From: Bacteroides sp. UBA7333
GTDB lineage: Bacteria; Bacteroidota; Bacteroidia; Bacteroidales; Bacteroidaceae
Direction: 5' to 3'
Length of the DNA stretch: 37,900 nucleotides
Assembly: GCA_002471195.1 (NCBI GenBank)
Contig: DKPN01000015.1
Coordinates: 1 to 37,900, forward strand
The notes under the pieces were generated by a model. The model saw only the letters and a program-made list of their open reading frames with translations. It was not told the DNA's origin and searched no databases. Below are positions 24,844 to 33,068 of the stretch, piece by piece. Each line of letters starts with the position of its first letter. Within the stretch, counting starts at the first letter, position 1. Made by a program: the position numbers and the translations under genes.

Positions 24844-24870
24844 GGTGTGCCAAAATGGCACACCTTTTTT
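24844..24870 (+). terminator. Terminator of the metallopeptidase gene
   Basis: GGTGTGCC (24844-24851) pairs perfectly with GGCACACC (24857-24864), 5-base loop, six T after it. Confidence 0.9.
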
Positions 24871-24962
24871 GTTAATAACGCAACAATTACTAAATATAAG
24901 CGTTAATAGTTTAACTACTAGTATATTATATAATAAGGATACTGATATCAAAATATGAAATT

Positions 24963-25505
24963 ATGTTTAATTTAAAAATGGTACTCAAAAGGTTAGTTTT
25001 AGGGTTGTTTTTTATGCCCTTGTTATCAATTTGTACAAGTTGTGATGACTCAGAAAAAATAGTAAATACCTCTATAATCAATGTTGGAGATTCATTACCA
25101 GATTTTTCGGTAACCTCAAATGATGGTATCTTATATTCTTCTGAAAATTTAAAGGGTTATACCAGTGTTATTGTTTTTTTCTATACACCATGTGGTGATT
25201 GTAAAAAGGCTCTTCCAGTAATAGATCAATTATACAAATCTTATTCTGATAAAGATAATATACGTTGGATAGCAATCAGTCGTTCAGAATCCTATAATCT
25301 AGTAGAATCCTATTGGGAAAATAATGGCTTTACAATTCCATTTTCAGCCCAAAATGATCGAAGTATATATGCTTTATTTGCATACAGTGGTATTCCTCGT
25401 ATATATATTGCAAATAGCAAAGGCATAATTACTTCTGTGTTTGATGATTCCTCGCATTTAACACATGCAATGTTAGAACAAGCTATTATATCGACATTTG
25501 AATAA
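24963..25505 (+). CDS. Thioredoxin-fold (TlpA/peroxiredoxin-like) lipoprotein
   Basis: A 180-residue exported protein. The lipobox SICTSC puts the lipidated Cys at residue 27 (22 if the second ATG at 24978 is used). The mature part is a thioredoxin-like domain of the TlpA/AhpC-TSA group, beginning VGDSLPDFSVTSNDG, with the redox motif FFYTPCGDCKKAL (Cys77 and Cys80) and the cis-Pro loop region GIPRIYI. It probably handles disulphides or reduces peroxides at the cell envelope. Transcribed alone or with the MscS gene that starts 78 bases later. Confidence 0.85.
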   Translation: MFNLKMVLKRLVLGLFFMPLLSICTSCDDSEKIVNTSIINVGDSLPDFSVTSNDGILYSSENLKGYTSVIVFFYTPCGDCKKALPVIDQLYKSYSDKDNIRWIAISRSESYNLVESYWENNGFTIPFSAQNDRSIYALFAYSGIPRIYIANSKGIITSVFDDSSHLTHAMLEQAIISTFE

Positions 25506-25583
25506 TTTTTTAATTAAAAACTATCGTAATTTTATCAAACTAAATACTTTTCTAAATGTTGTATAAAATAAAAAATATATTTT

Positions 25584-26747
25584 ATGGATTTAGGAAAATG
25601 GATGAATGGTTTGCTTATTGAATGGGGAGTGAAACCAAATGTCGCGAATATGTTTGATGAATCAATTATCGCTGTGTTAATGATAGTTGTAGCTTTTGGT
25701 GTTGATTTTATTTTTCAAGCAATTTTTGTTGGGAGTATGAAACGTTATACTAAAAAGAATCCTCATAGATGGAATCTTTTGGTGATGAAACGAAAAGTTG
25801 TCAACAATGTAATTCATCTTATTGCCGGAATCGTGATATATTACTTACTTCCTTTGGCATTTATTCATGGAAAAAAAATTCTTGAAATTGCTCAAAAAGT
25901 TTGTGTAATCTATATCATTATAATGATTTTATTGGTGATAAATGGTTGCGTGCTTTTAATTCTTGATTTTTATCAAAGTAGAGCATCATTAAAAAATACT
26001 CCCCTTAAAGGCTTCGCCCAAGTAGTACAAGTTATTGTGTTTTTTATTGGTGCCATTGTCATTATTGCAATCATTGTGGGTAAATCGCCTGCTGGTTTAT
26101 TGACAGGTTTAGGTGCCTCTGCTGCTATATTAATGTTGGTTTTTAAAGATACTATTCTTGGTTTTGTAGCCGGCATCCAACTTTCTGCCAATGATATGCT
26201 GCGATTGGGAGATTGGATTGAATTGCCTTCGGGTGATGCAAATGGGGTAGTGGAGGATATAACTTTGAATACTGTAAAAGTGAGAAATTTTGATAATACA
26301 ATTTCGACTGTTCCTCCTTATTCGTTGGTGAGCGCTCCATTTCAAAACTGGAGAGGAATGGCTGAATCCGGAGGTCGTCGTGTTTCAAAAGATATCTATA
26401 TAGATATCACTACATTAAAATTTTATGATGCGGATGAACTCGATAAATTATTAAAGAGTATCCCTTTATTAAATGATTATAAACAGCCTGAAAATATGCC
26501 TCCTGTCAATATTCAATTGTTTCGAGTATATGTAGAAAAATATATTCGCAGTCTTGATATCGTAAATCAGGAATTAGATATTATTATTAGCCATAAACAG
26601 TCCACCGAATATGGTATTCCCATCATGATATACTTTTTTCTTTCTAATAAAGAATGGCATGACTTTGAAGTTGAGCAATCTAATGTTATGGATCATATAA
26701 TGGCAATGGTACCTCAATTTGGGTTGAAAATATATCAATATTCTTAA
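25584..26747 (+). CDS. MscS-family mechanosensitive channel (YbdG-like)
   Basis: A 387-residue inner-membrane channel. Four to five hydrophobic segments lie in residues 15-195; the pore-lining helix region is SPAGLLTGLGASAAILMLVFKD, followed by the MscS beta domain (DWIELPSGDANGVVEDITLNTVKVRNFDN) and a cytoplasmic part. The ending and the GLGASAAIL-KDTILGFVAGIQL form are closer to E. coli YbdG (415 residues) than to short MscS. Expected to open on membrane tension during hypo-osmotic shock. Confidence 0.9.
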   Translation: MDLGKWMNGLLIEWGVKPNVANMFDESIIAVLMIVVAFGVDFIFQAIFVGSMKRYTKKNPHRWNLLVMKRKVVNNVIHLIAGIVIYYLLPLAFIHGKKILEIAQKVCVIYIIIMILLVINGCVLLILDFYQSRASLKNTPLKGFAQVVQVIVFFIGAIVIIAIIVGKSPAGLLTGLGASAAILMLVFKDTILGFVAGIQLSANDMLRLGDWIELPSGDANGVVEDITLNTVKVRNFDNTISTVPPYSLVSAPFQNWRGMAESGGRRVSKDIYIDITTLKFYDADELDKLLKSIPLLNDYKQPENMPPVNIQLFRVYVEKYIRSLDIVNQELDIIISHKQSTEYGIPIMIYFFLSNKEWHDFEVEQSNVMDHIMAMVPQFGLKIYQYS

Positions 26748-26751
26748 ATCG

Positions 26752-26804
26752 AATAAGCGAATACTAAGATTGACCTTTTTGATTATTCTGAATTGCTTAT
26801 TTTT
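26752..26804 (+). terminator. Terminator between convergent MscS and LuxR-type genes
   Basis: AATAAGCGA (26752-26760) pairs with TTGCTTATT (26793-26801) with one G-U pair, long loop, then TTTTA. Its tail runs into the stop codon of the convergent gene. Confidence 0.5.
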
Positions 26805-28419
26805 AAAGCGATTCAAAATAATCGATTAGGTTTTCGTCTGTTTCGAGATTCAGTTTTTTACGTAGTCGATAACGAGCCATATTTACAGTTTTGGGATTAG
26901 AATCAATCAATAAAGCTATCTCTTTACTCGATAGCCCGATTCTTAATAATGTGGCTAGTGTTACCTCATTTTTAGATAATTCATTGTGTGCTTGATTTAC
27001 TCTTTTAAGAAACTCCTCTTCACTTTTTTTGATTTCATTAATGAATAGATCTGTTTTTAATTCTTTTTCTCGAAAGTTATTAATAAGAAGTATAATTGAT
27101 TTTATTTTTATTTTGGGATCTTCTACCGATTTTTTTTGTGCTTCTTTTAGAATTGTTACAACATTGTCTAAAAGTTTATCTTTGCTTTTAATGAAATAAA
27201 CTAAGTCGGTCATCTCTTTTTTGGTAATATTTAATTTTTCTGCTTGATTTGATATGAATGAATTTTTAGTCTCAAGTTCTTTTTTCAGTTGTAGTTTTTT
27301 TTGTGACTCTGCTTTTGCTTTAAATGTTAATTTATTGACTTTACGTAAGTGTATAACCCGAATTATTAATACAATTATTATTAATATTAATATGCCAGAA
27401 ATAAAAAGATTAGTTTTTTCTTGGCGTGCTATTTGTAAGGCTGCCTCTTTTTTCTGTAGATTATACTGTTGCATCAACTGTTTTTGTTTATAGGCATCAT
27501 CTTCGATTTGTTGCACCTTATCAATAGAATTTATTTCCTTATTTATTTCATCAATTTTTAAATAATACTCATAGGCATCCTTATATCTATTTTGTGCAAT
27601 TGCTATTTTCATAGCATATTCAATATTATCTCGCTTTATTATATTCGCATCTATAGTATCGGCTATTTGTTCGGCTTTTCTTAAATACTCGCTCGCTTTA
27701 TTATAATCTTTTATTCTGATATATATCGAGGCTAGATTATTGTAATTTTCAGCTAACGACCATTTTTGTTGAGTATTTAAATTATAATTAATAGCCTTTT
27801 TTATGTTTTCTATTTTTTGCTCTTCGTCGCCTGGAATCATCGCTAAGTTATTAAATACAATATAAATACCATCTTTATAATCTAAGTGTCTATAGATGGT
27901 TAATGATGATTCCATTGCTTGTTGTGCCAAATCATATTTTTTTTCATGTGTATAAATTAATCCTTTTAAATTTAGACACCAGCCCATTCCTATTGAATCC
28001 TGTAATTGTTGATAGATTTGAAAAGCCGTATTATTAAAAATATGGGCTTTATAGAAATTGTCTAAGCTAAAGTACATCGACCCCATGTTGATGTTATAAT
28101 CTGCTATACTTAATGTGTCATTATAATCTAAATAACTTTCAGCATTAATATATGCCTCAAGTGCTAAATCATAATTACCATTTAGAGAATAAATTGTGCC
28201 TAATAAAATTTTAGAATCAAAAATGAGTGAATTGTTATTTAATTTTGCAGCTTTTCTGTTAGCTAATTTTGCATATTCTATCGCTTCTTTTGGATGTTGA
28301 TACATGTTGTTTCTGGCCTGTTGAATAATCTCATCAATGTCGATTGGATTTGATGCCCCGAAGGTGTTATTTATGATAATAAAGAGTAAGAGTATTGAAT
28401 AAAACGAAATATTTTTCAT
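26803..28419 (-). CDS. TPR-containing membrane regulator with LuxR-type HTH
   Basis: A 538-residue protein with a signal sequence (about 1-22), a periplasmic array of six to seven TPR units (about 30-300), a coiled-coil stretch rich in Gln/Lys, one transmembrane helix (FISGILILIIIVLIIRVI, about 334-351), another cytoplasmic coiled coil, and a C-terminal LuxR/GerE-like helix-turn-helix (LSSKEIALLIDSNPKTVNMARYRL, about 498-522). This one-component layout is common in Bacteroidota and suggests that a periplasmic signal is passed directly to a DNA-binding domain at the membrane. Targets are not known. Next upstream gene on the same strand is the VIT-family transporter, 65 bases away. Confidence 0.85.
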   Translation of the reverse strand: MKNISFYSILLLFIIINNTFGASNPIDIDEIIQQARNNMYQHPKEAIEYAKLANRKAAKLNNNSLIFDSKILLGTIYSLNGNYDLALEAYINAESYLDYNDTLSIADYNINMGSMYFSLDNFYKAHIFNNTAFQIYQQLQDSIGMGWCLNLKGLIYTHEKKYDLAQQAMESSLTIYRHLDYKDGIYIVFNNLAMIPGDEEQKIENIKKAINYNLNTQQKWSLAENYNNLASIYIRIKDYNKASEYLRKAEQIADTIDANIIKRDNIEYAMKIAIAQNRYKDAYEYYLKIDEINKEINSIDKVQQIEDDAYKQKQLMQQYNLQKKEAALQIARQEKTNLFISGILILIIIVLIIRVIHLRKVNKLTFKAKAESQKKLQLKKELETKNSFISNQAEKLNITKKEMTDLVYFIKSKDKLLDNVVTILKEAQKKSVEDPKIKIKSIILLINNFREKELKTDLFINEIKKSEEEFLKRVNQAHNELSKNEVTLATLLRIGLSSKEIALLIDSNPKTVNMARYRLRKKLNLETDENLIDYFESL

Positions 28420-28484
28420 GATCTAAGATTTACATTCAAATATAATATTTCTTTATATAAAATATTATAAATATAAACTTTAAT

Positions 28485-29174
28485 TTAAAAAGGGTGTGTG
28501 CCGAATATAAATCCAACTATAGCAGTAACAATCATAGCTATGGTACCCCAAAAACAAATTCTAAATATAGAAGGAAGTAGTCGTGTACCACCTATTTTAG
28601 CAGCAATTGCGGCATAGATTGCTAAAAATATAATAGCAAAAGAATATTGATATACAACCATCCAATTGAGAGGTGCCAATAGAGTTACTATAAGTGGTAA
28701 GGATGCTCCAATAATAAAAGATGCAGCCGATGCCATTGCAGCTTGTATGGGATGTGGTTTTGTCATATCATTGATTCCCAGTTCATCGCGTGCATGTGCT
28801 TCCAGTGCATTTTGGTTCATTAATTGTTGGGCTACTTTTAGAGATAAATCTTTATCTAAACCTCTTTTTTGATAAATAGTTGCTAATTCATTTAATTCAG
28901 CATCAGGCATTGTTTCTAATTCTTTCTTTTCACGTGCAATATCTGCACTTTCTATATCCGACTGTGAACTAACGGATACAAATTCGCCTGCAGCCATCGA
29001 ACAAGCTCCTGCTACCAATCCAGCAAGTGCTGTTAATAGTATCGTTTGACGGTTTGTTTGTGCAGCGGCAATTCCTATTACCAAGCTTGTGGTGGAAATA
29101 ATACCATCATTTGCTCCTAATACCGCGGCACGTATCCAGTTACCACGATTTGTAAAATGATGTTCTTGGTTCAT
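28485..29174 (-). CDS. VIT1/CCC1-family transporter
   Basis: A 229-residue membrane protein of the vacuolar iron transporter family. The N-terminal signature NRGNWIRAAVLGANDGIIST and the GACSMAAGEFVSVSSQSDIE segment are diagnostic; a hydrophilic helical insert (about 85-145) follows, then three C-terminal membrane helices. Relatives transport Fe2+ or Mn2+ out of the cytoplasm. It may share a transcript with the TPR/LuxR gene downstream, but the 65-base gap leaves this open. Confidence 0.9.
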   Translation of the reverse strand: MNQEHHFTNRGNWIRAAVLGANDGIISTTSLVIGIAAAQTNRQTILLTALAGLVAGACSMAAGEFVSVSSQSDIESADIAREKKELETMPDAELNELATIYQKRGLDKDLSLKVAQQLMNQNALEAHARDELGINDMTKPHPIQAAMASAASFIIGASLPLIVTLLAPLNWMVVYQYSFAIIFLAIYAAIAAKIGGTRLLPSIFRICFWGTIAMIVTAIVGFIFGTHPF

Positions 29175-29266
29175 GTTAACTTATTTATAAATAATACTTT
29201 TTATTACAACAAGCAATTCGAATGATAGTTTTATATTTCTCATTATATTGTAGTGTTATGTAGTTT

Positions 29267-29274
29267 TATGTTTG
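29267..29274 (+). promoter_or_regulatory. -7 element of the gnd-zwf-pgl operon
   Basis: TATGTTTG at 29267-29274 fits TAnnTTTG, about 70 bases before the gnd ATG. No good -33 at the standard spacing. The 29175-29343 region has no other feature. Confidence 0.4.
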
Positions 29275-29343
29275 TATTTGATTTACAGATATGTACTGAA
29301 CTATTTTAGAAAGTAATTGTTTTTTTATAAAAATGTTGTAGCT

Positions 29344-30816
29344 ATGTTAAAGGATAAATTGGCAGATATAGGGCTTATCGGATTAGGTGTGATGGGTAGA
29401 AATCTAGCACTAAACTTTGAAAGCAGAGGTTGGAAAGTTGCTGTATATAATAGAGCAGCTTCAAAAGAAGGAGAAAATAAAATAGAAAAATTTATTAACG
29501 GAGACGCGAAAGGAAAAAACATAGACGGGTTTAATGATCTTTCTTCTTTTGTCTCTGCCCTTTCGGTTCCTCGAAAAATATTTTTAATGATTAAAGCCGG
29601 TGAAGCGGTAGATCAACTTATGGAACAATTATTTCCATTATTATCGGCAGGAGATATTATAATTGATGGTGGAAACTCTAACTTTGAAGATACCAACCGG
29701 CGCGTAGCATATACAGAAAGTAAAGGATTTTTATTTGTAGGTTGTGGTGTTTCCGGAGGCGAAGAGGGGGCTTTGAATGGCCCATCTATGATGCCTGGTG
29801 GTTCGGAAAAAGCTTGGCCAATCATAAAACCAATATTGCAAAGTGTTGCTGCAAGATATCTCGATTATCCATGTTGTGAATGGATTGGACCGGGAGGTTC
29901 GGGGCATTTTGTAAAAATGATACATAATGGAATTGAATATGGGGATATGCAAATCATTGCCGAAGCCTATTGGATAATGAAAAAACTAATAAATTTAAGC
30001 AACGAAGACTTAGCAAAAGTATTTAATCATTGGAATCAAGGTAAATTAAAAAGCTATCTTATTGAAATTACAGCAAAAATATTGCGGTTTAAGGAGAAAG
30101 ATGGGACTTATTTAGTTGACAATATATTAGATGTAGCCGGTCAAAAAGGTACAGGCAAATGGTCGGTGATAGCGGCGATGGATTTAGGAATGCCTATGGG
30201 AATGATTGCTGCTGCCGTTTTTGGTCGTTCTATTTCGGCTGATAAGAGGTTGCGTTTACATGCTTCAAAGGTTTACAATAATGATGGAACATTGGTAAGT
30301 TTTAATAAGCGTGAGTTTGTAGATAATGTATACGCAGCTCTTTATGCTTCAAAACTAATTTCATATTCACAAGGTTTCTCAGTACTTCAAGCTGCATCTG
30401 ATACTTATCATTGGAATTTAAATCTTTCGATGATTGCCAACATATGGAGAGCCGGTTGTATTATTCGAAGCGTATTCTTAAATGAAATAGCAAAAGCATA
30501 TAAAGATCAAAAAAAACCAGAACATCTTTTATTGATACCCTATTTTCATGATGAAATGAAATCATTGCTTGAGGGATGGAAAAAAACGGTTTTAAATGCA
30601 ATGGACAATAATCTACCGATTCCTGCTTTTAGTATGGCATTAAATTATTTTTTTGGTATTACATCATCGTCTCTCCCTGCGAATTTAATACAAGCTCAAC
30701 GCGATTATTTTGGTGCTCATACCTTTGAAAGAATTGATGATATTAGAGGCAAATACTTCCATGAAGATTGGAGCGAAAATGAAGAGCAAAGCTCTTTCGA
30801 TACATTCGATGCGTAA
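29344..30816 (+). CDS. gnd: 6-phosphogluconate dehydrogenase, decarboxylating
   Basis: Oxidises 6-phosphogluconate to ribulose 5-phosphate and CO2 with NADP. 490 residues from ATG 29344; the in-frame TTG at 29317 is rejected because the Rossmann motif GLGVMG then falls too far in (13-18 with the chosen start). Substrate and catalytic motifs: VSGGEEGALNGPSMMPGG, and Lys191 with Glu198 in GHFVKMIHNGIEYGDMQ. The C-terminal domain with GQKGTGKWSV completes the dimer. First gene of the oxidative pentose phosphate operon, 39 bases before zwf. Confidence 0.95.
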   Translation: MLKDKLADIGLIGLGVMGRNLALNFESRGWKVAVYNRAASKEGENKIEKFINGDAKGKNIDGFNDLSSFVSALSVPRKIFLMIKAGEAVDQLMEQLFPLLSAGDIIIDGGNSNFEDTNRRVAYTESKGFLFVGCGVSGGEEGALNGPSMMPGGSEKAWPIIKPILQSVAARYLDYPCCEWIGPGGSGHFVKMIHNGIEYGDMQIIAEAYWIMKKLINLSNEDLAKVFNHWNQGKLKSYLIEITAKILRFKEKDGTYLVDNILDVAGQKGTGKWSVIAAMDLGMPMGMIAAAVFGRSISADKRLRLHASKVYNNDGTLVSFNKREFVDNVYAALYASKLISYSQGFSVLQAASDTYHWNLNLSMIANIWRAGCIIRSVFLNEIAKAYKDQKKPEHLLLIPYFHDEMKSLLEGWKKTVLNAMDNNLPIPAFSMALNYFFGITSSSLPANLIQAQRDYFGAHTFERIDDIRGKYFHEDWSENEEQSSFDTFDA

Positions 30817-30855
30817 TAATCCAACTGCCAATAAAACATTTATTGGATATATATC

Positions 30856-32352
30856 ATGAATAAACTTACAATTATAATATTTGGTGCGTCGGGCGATTTG
30901 ACAAAAAGGAAATTAATGCCCGCTTTATATTCTTTATTTTATAATAACCGTTTAGATAAGGAGTTCATTGTTATAGGCATAAGCCGTACATCATTTACAG
31001 ACGAAACTTATAGAGACTATATTCGTCAAGAACTCAATCAGTTTCTTGATGCGACTGTACTAAATGAAGAGTTGATAAATAAGTTTATCAACCATCTCTA
31101 TTACGAGACAATGGACCCTACCACAGTTGAGGGTTATTTCCGTCTTTCCGATCGTTTATCGCAATTTAACGGTTGTGACGATTTTGGTAATTATCTCTTT
31201 TATTTAGCTACACCTCCTTCTTTGTATAGCATTATTCCTCTTTTTCTAAAGGATGTGGGATTAAATACTAAACATTCGCGTATTATTGTTGAAAAACCTT
31301 TTGGATATGATCTTCAATCGGCTTTAGAACTTAATAGAATATACGAATCGGTATTTGAAGAGCATCAAATTTTTCGCATCGATCATTTTCTAGGAAAAGA
31401 AACCGCTCAAAATCTTTTAGCATTTCGTTTTGCAAATGGTGTATTCGAACCCTTGTGGAATCGTAATTATATTGATTACATCGAAATAACCGCTGTCGAA
31501 AACATTGGTATTGCCGATCGTGGTGGATTTTATGATCATGTTGGCGCATTGCGCGATATGGTACAAAATCATTTGATACAATTAGTGGCATTAACAGCTA
31601 TGGAACCTCCTGCTCTTTTTAATGCTGATACTTTCAGAAATGAAGTTGTCAAGGTTTATAATTCATTGACCCCATTAGAACATGTTGATTTTGAAGAGCA
31701 TATAGTTAGAGGGCAGTATACAGCGGAGTATAATAAAAAGGGTTACCGAGAAGAAAAAGGAATCTCACCTGATTCACGTACAGAAACATACATCGCTATG
31801 CGTCTCGAAATAAGCAATTGGAGATGGAGTGGAGTGCCTTTCTACATCCGAACAGGAAAACAAATGCCAACCAAGGTTACTGAGATAGTGGTACATTTCA
31901 AAGAAACACCGCATCAAATGTTTCATTGTGATAAAGGGAAGTGTCCTCGTGCCAATAAACTGATATTGCGGTTACAGCCTAACGAAGGAATTGTATTGAG
32001 AATCGGACTTAAAGTTCCCGGTGCAGGTTTCGAGATAAAAGATGTGACCATGGCTTTTGATTATAATCAACTTGGTGGAATACCTTCAGGAGACGCTTAT
32101 GCTCGTTTGATAGACGATTGTATACAAAATGATTCGACGCTTTTTACTAGAAGTGATGCTGTGGAAGCTTCTTGGAAGTTTTTTGATCCTATTTTGGAAT
32201 ATTGGAAATCGCATCCAGATAGTCCACTTCATGGTTATCCTGTAGGTACTTGGGGGCCGCTTCAGAGTGAGAATATGATGCATGAGCATCATGCCGAGTG
32301 GACTAATCCTTGTAAAAATTTAATTGATACCGACAAATATTGCGAACTATGA
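30856..32352 (+). CDS. zwf: Glucose-6-phosphate 1-dehydrogenase
   Basis: First step of the oxidative pentose phosphate pathway, glucose 6-phosphate to 6-phosphogluconolactone with NADP. 498 residues, normal for bacteria. N-terminal coenzyme site GASGDLTKRKLMPALYSL (10-27), substrate signature RIDHFLGKE (174-182), and catalytic His239 in MVQNHLIQ. Its TGA overlaps the ATG of pgl by 4 bases (ATGA). Confidence 0.96.
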   Translation: MNKLTIIIFGASGDLTKRKLMPALYSLFYNNRLDKEFIVIGISRTSFTDETYRDYIRQELNQFLDATVLNEELINKFINHLYYETMDPTTVEGYFRLSDRLSQFNGCDDFGNYLFYLATPPSLYSIIPLFLKDVGLNTKHSRIIVEKPFGYDLQSALELNRIYESVFEEHQIFRIDHFLGKETAQNLLAFRFANGVFEPLWNRNYIDYIEITAVENIGIADRGGFYDHVGALRDMVQNHLIQLVALTAMEPPALFNADTFRNEVVKVYNSLTPLEHVDFEEHIVRGQYTAEYNKKGYREEKGISPDSRTETYIAMRLEISNWRWSGVPFYIRTGKQMPTKVTEIVVHFKETPHQMFHCDKGKCPRANKLILRLQPNEGIVLRIGLKVPGAGFEIKDVTMAFDYNQLGGIPSGDAYARLIDDCIQNDSTLFTRSDAVEASWKFFDPILEYWKSHPDSPLHGYPVGTWGPLQSENMMHEHHAEWTNPCKNLIDTDKYCEL

Positions 32353-33068
32353 AAATGTTTACTTATGATTCATGTGAAGATACATCCCGTGCTTTGATTC
32401 ATACAATCATTGGGTTAATGATGGAGTGCCCTGAGAAAATTTTTAACATCGCTTTCAGTGGAGGATCAACTCCAGCGGTTATGTACGAATTATGGGCAAA
32501 TGAATTTCGAAATATCACACCTTGGGATAGAATGCGTGTTTTCTTTGTCGATGAAAGATGTGTTCCACCGACAAGCGTGGACAGTAATTATAATTTGATT
32601 AATGAACGGTTATTATCTCAAGTTCCTATAGATCCTCTCCACGTATTTCGAATTCTTGGAGAAGATGATCCCTATAATGAAGCAATCAGATATTCCAATT
32701 TAATAAAAAGAGAATTGCCTATAAACCATGATTTCCCACAGTTCGATATTGTTCTTTTAGGTATCGGCGCCGATGGGCATACCTCTTCAATATTCCCCGA
32801 TCAAAAAGAACTTTTAGTGTCGAAAAAGATTTATGTTGTAACACAACAGCCCGTGAGTGGTCTTCAACGCATTGCTCTAACCGGGCAACCAATATTAAAT
32901 GCGAATCATATTTTTTTCTTGGTAATGGGGGCCGATAAATCTAAAATATTACATAGCATAGTAGTCGAAAATAAACAATGTCCGGCTTCTTATATTATAG
33001 AGCGTCGAGCAGATGTCGAAATATTCTCCGATCACAAGGCAAGCGATAAGATAGAAATCATTCAATAA
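32349..33068 (+). CDS. pgl: 6-phosphogluconolactonase
   Basis: Hydrolyses 6-phosphogluconolactone between the zwf and gnd reactions. DevB/SOL-type protein of 239 residues: FSGGSTPAVMYELW near residue 35, FFVDERCVPPTSVDSNY, and LGIGADGHTSSIFP with the catalytic-site His. The start is the ATG at 32349 overlapping the zwf stop; the longer frame opening with TTG at 32340 adds only three residues. Its TAA abuts the stop codon of the GH2 gene on the other strand. Confidence 0.95.
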   Translation: MKMFTYDSCEDTSRALIHTIIGLMMECPEKIFNIAFSGGSTPAVMYELWANEFRNITPWDRMRVFFVDERCVPPTSVDSNYNLINERLLSQVPIDPLHVFRILGEDDPYNEAIRYSNLIKRELPINHDFPQFDIVLLGIGADGHTSSIFPDQKELLVSKKIYVVTQQPVSGLQRIALTGQPILNANHIFFLVMGADKSKILHSIVVENKQCPASYIIERRADVEIFSDHKASDKIEIIQ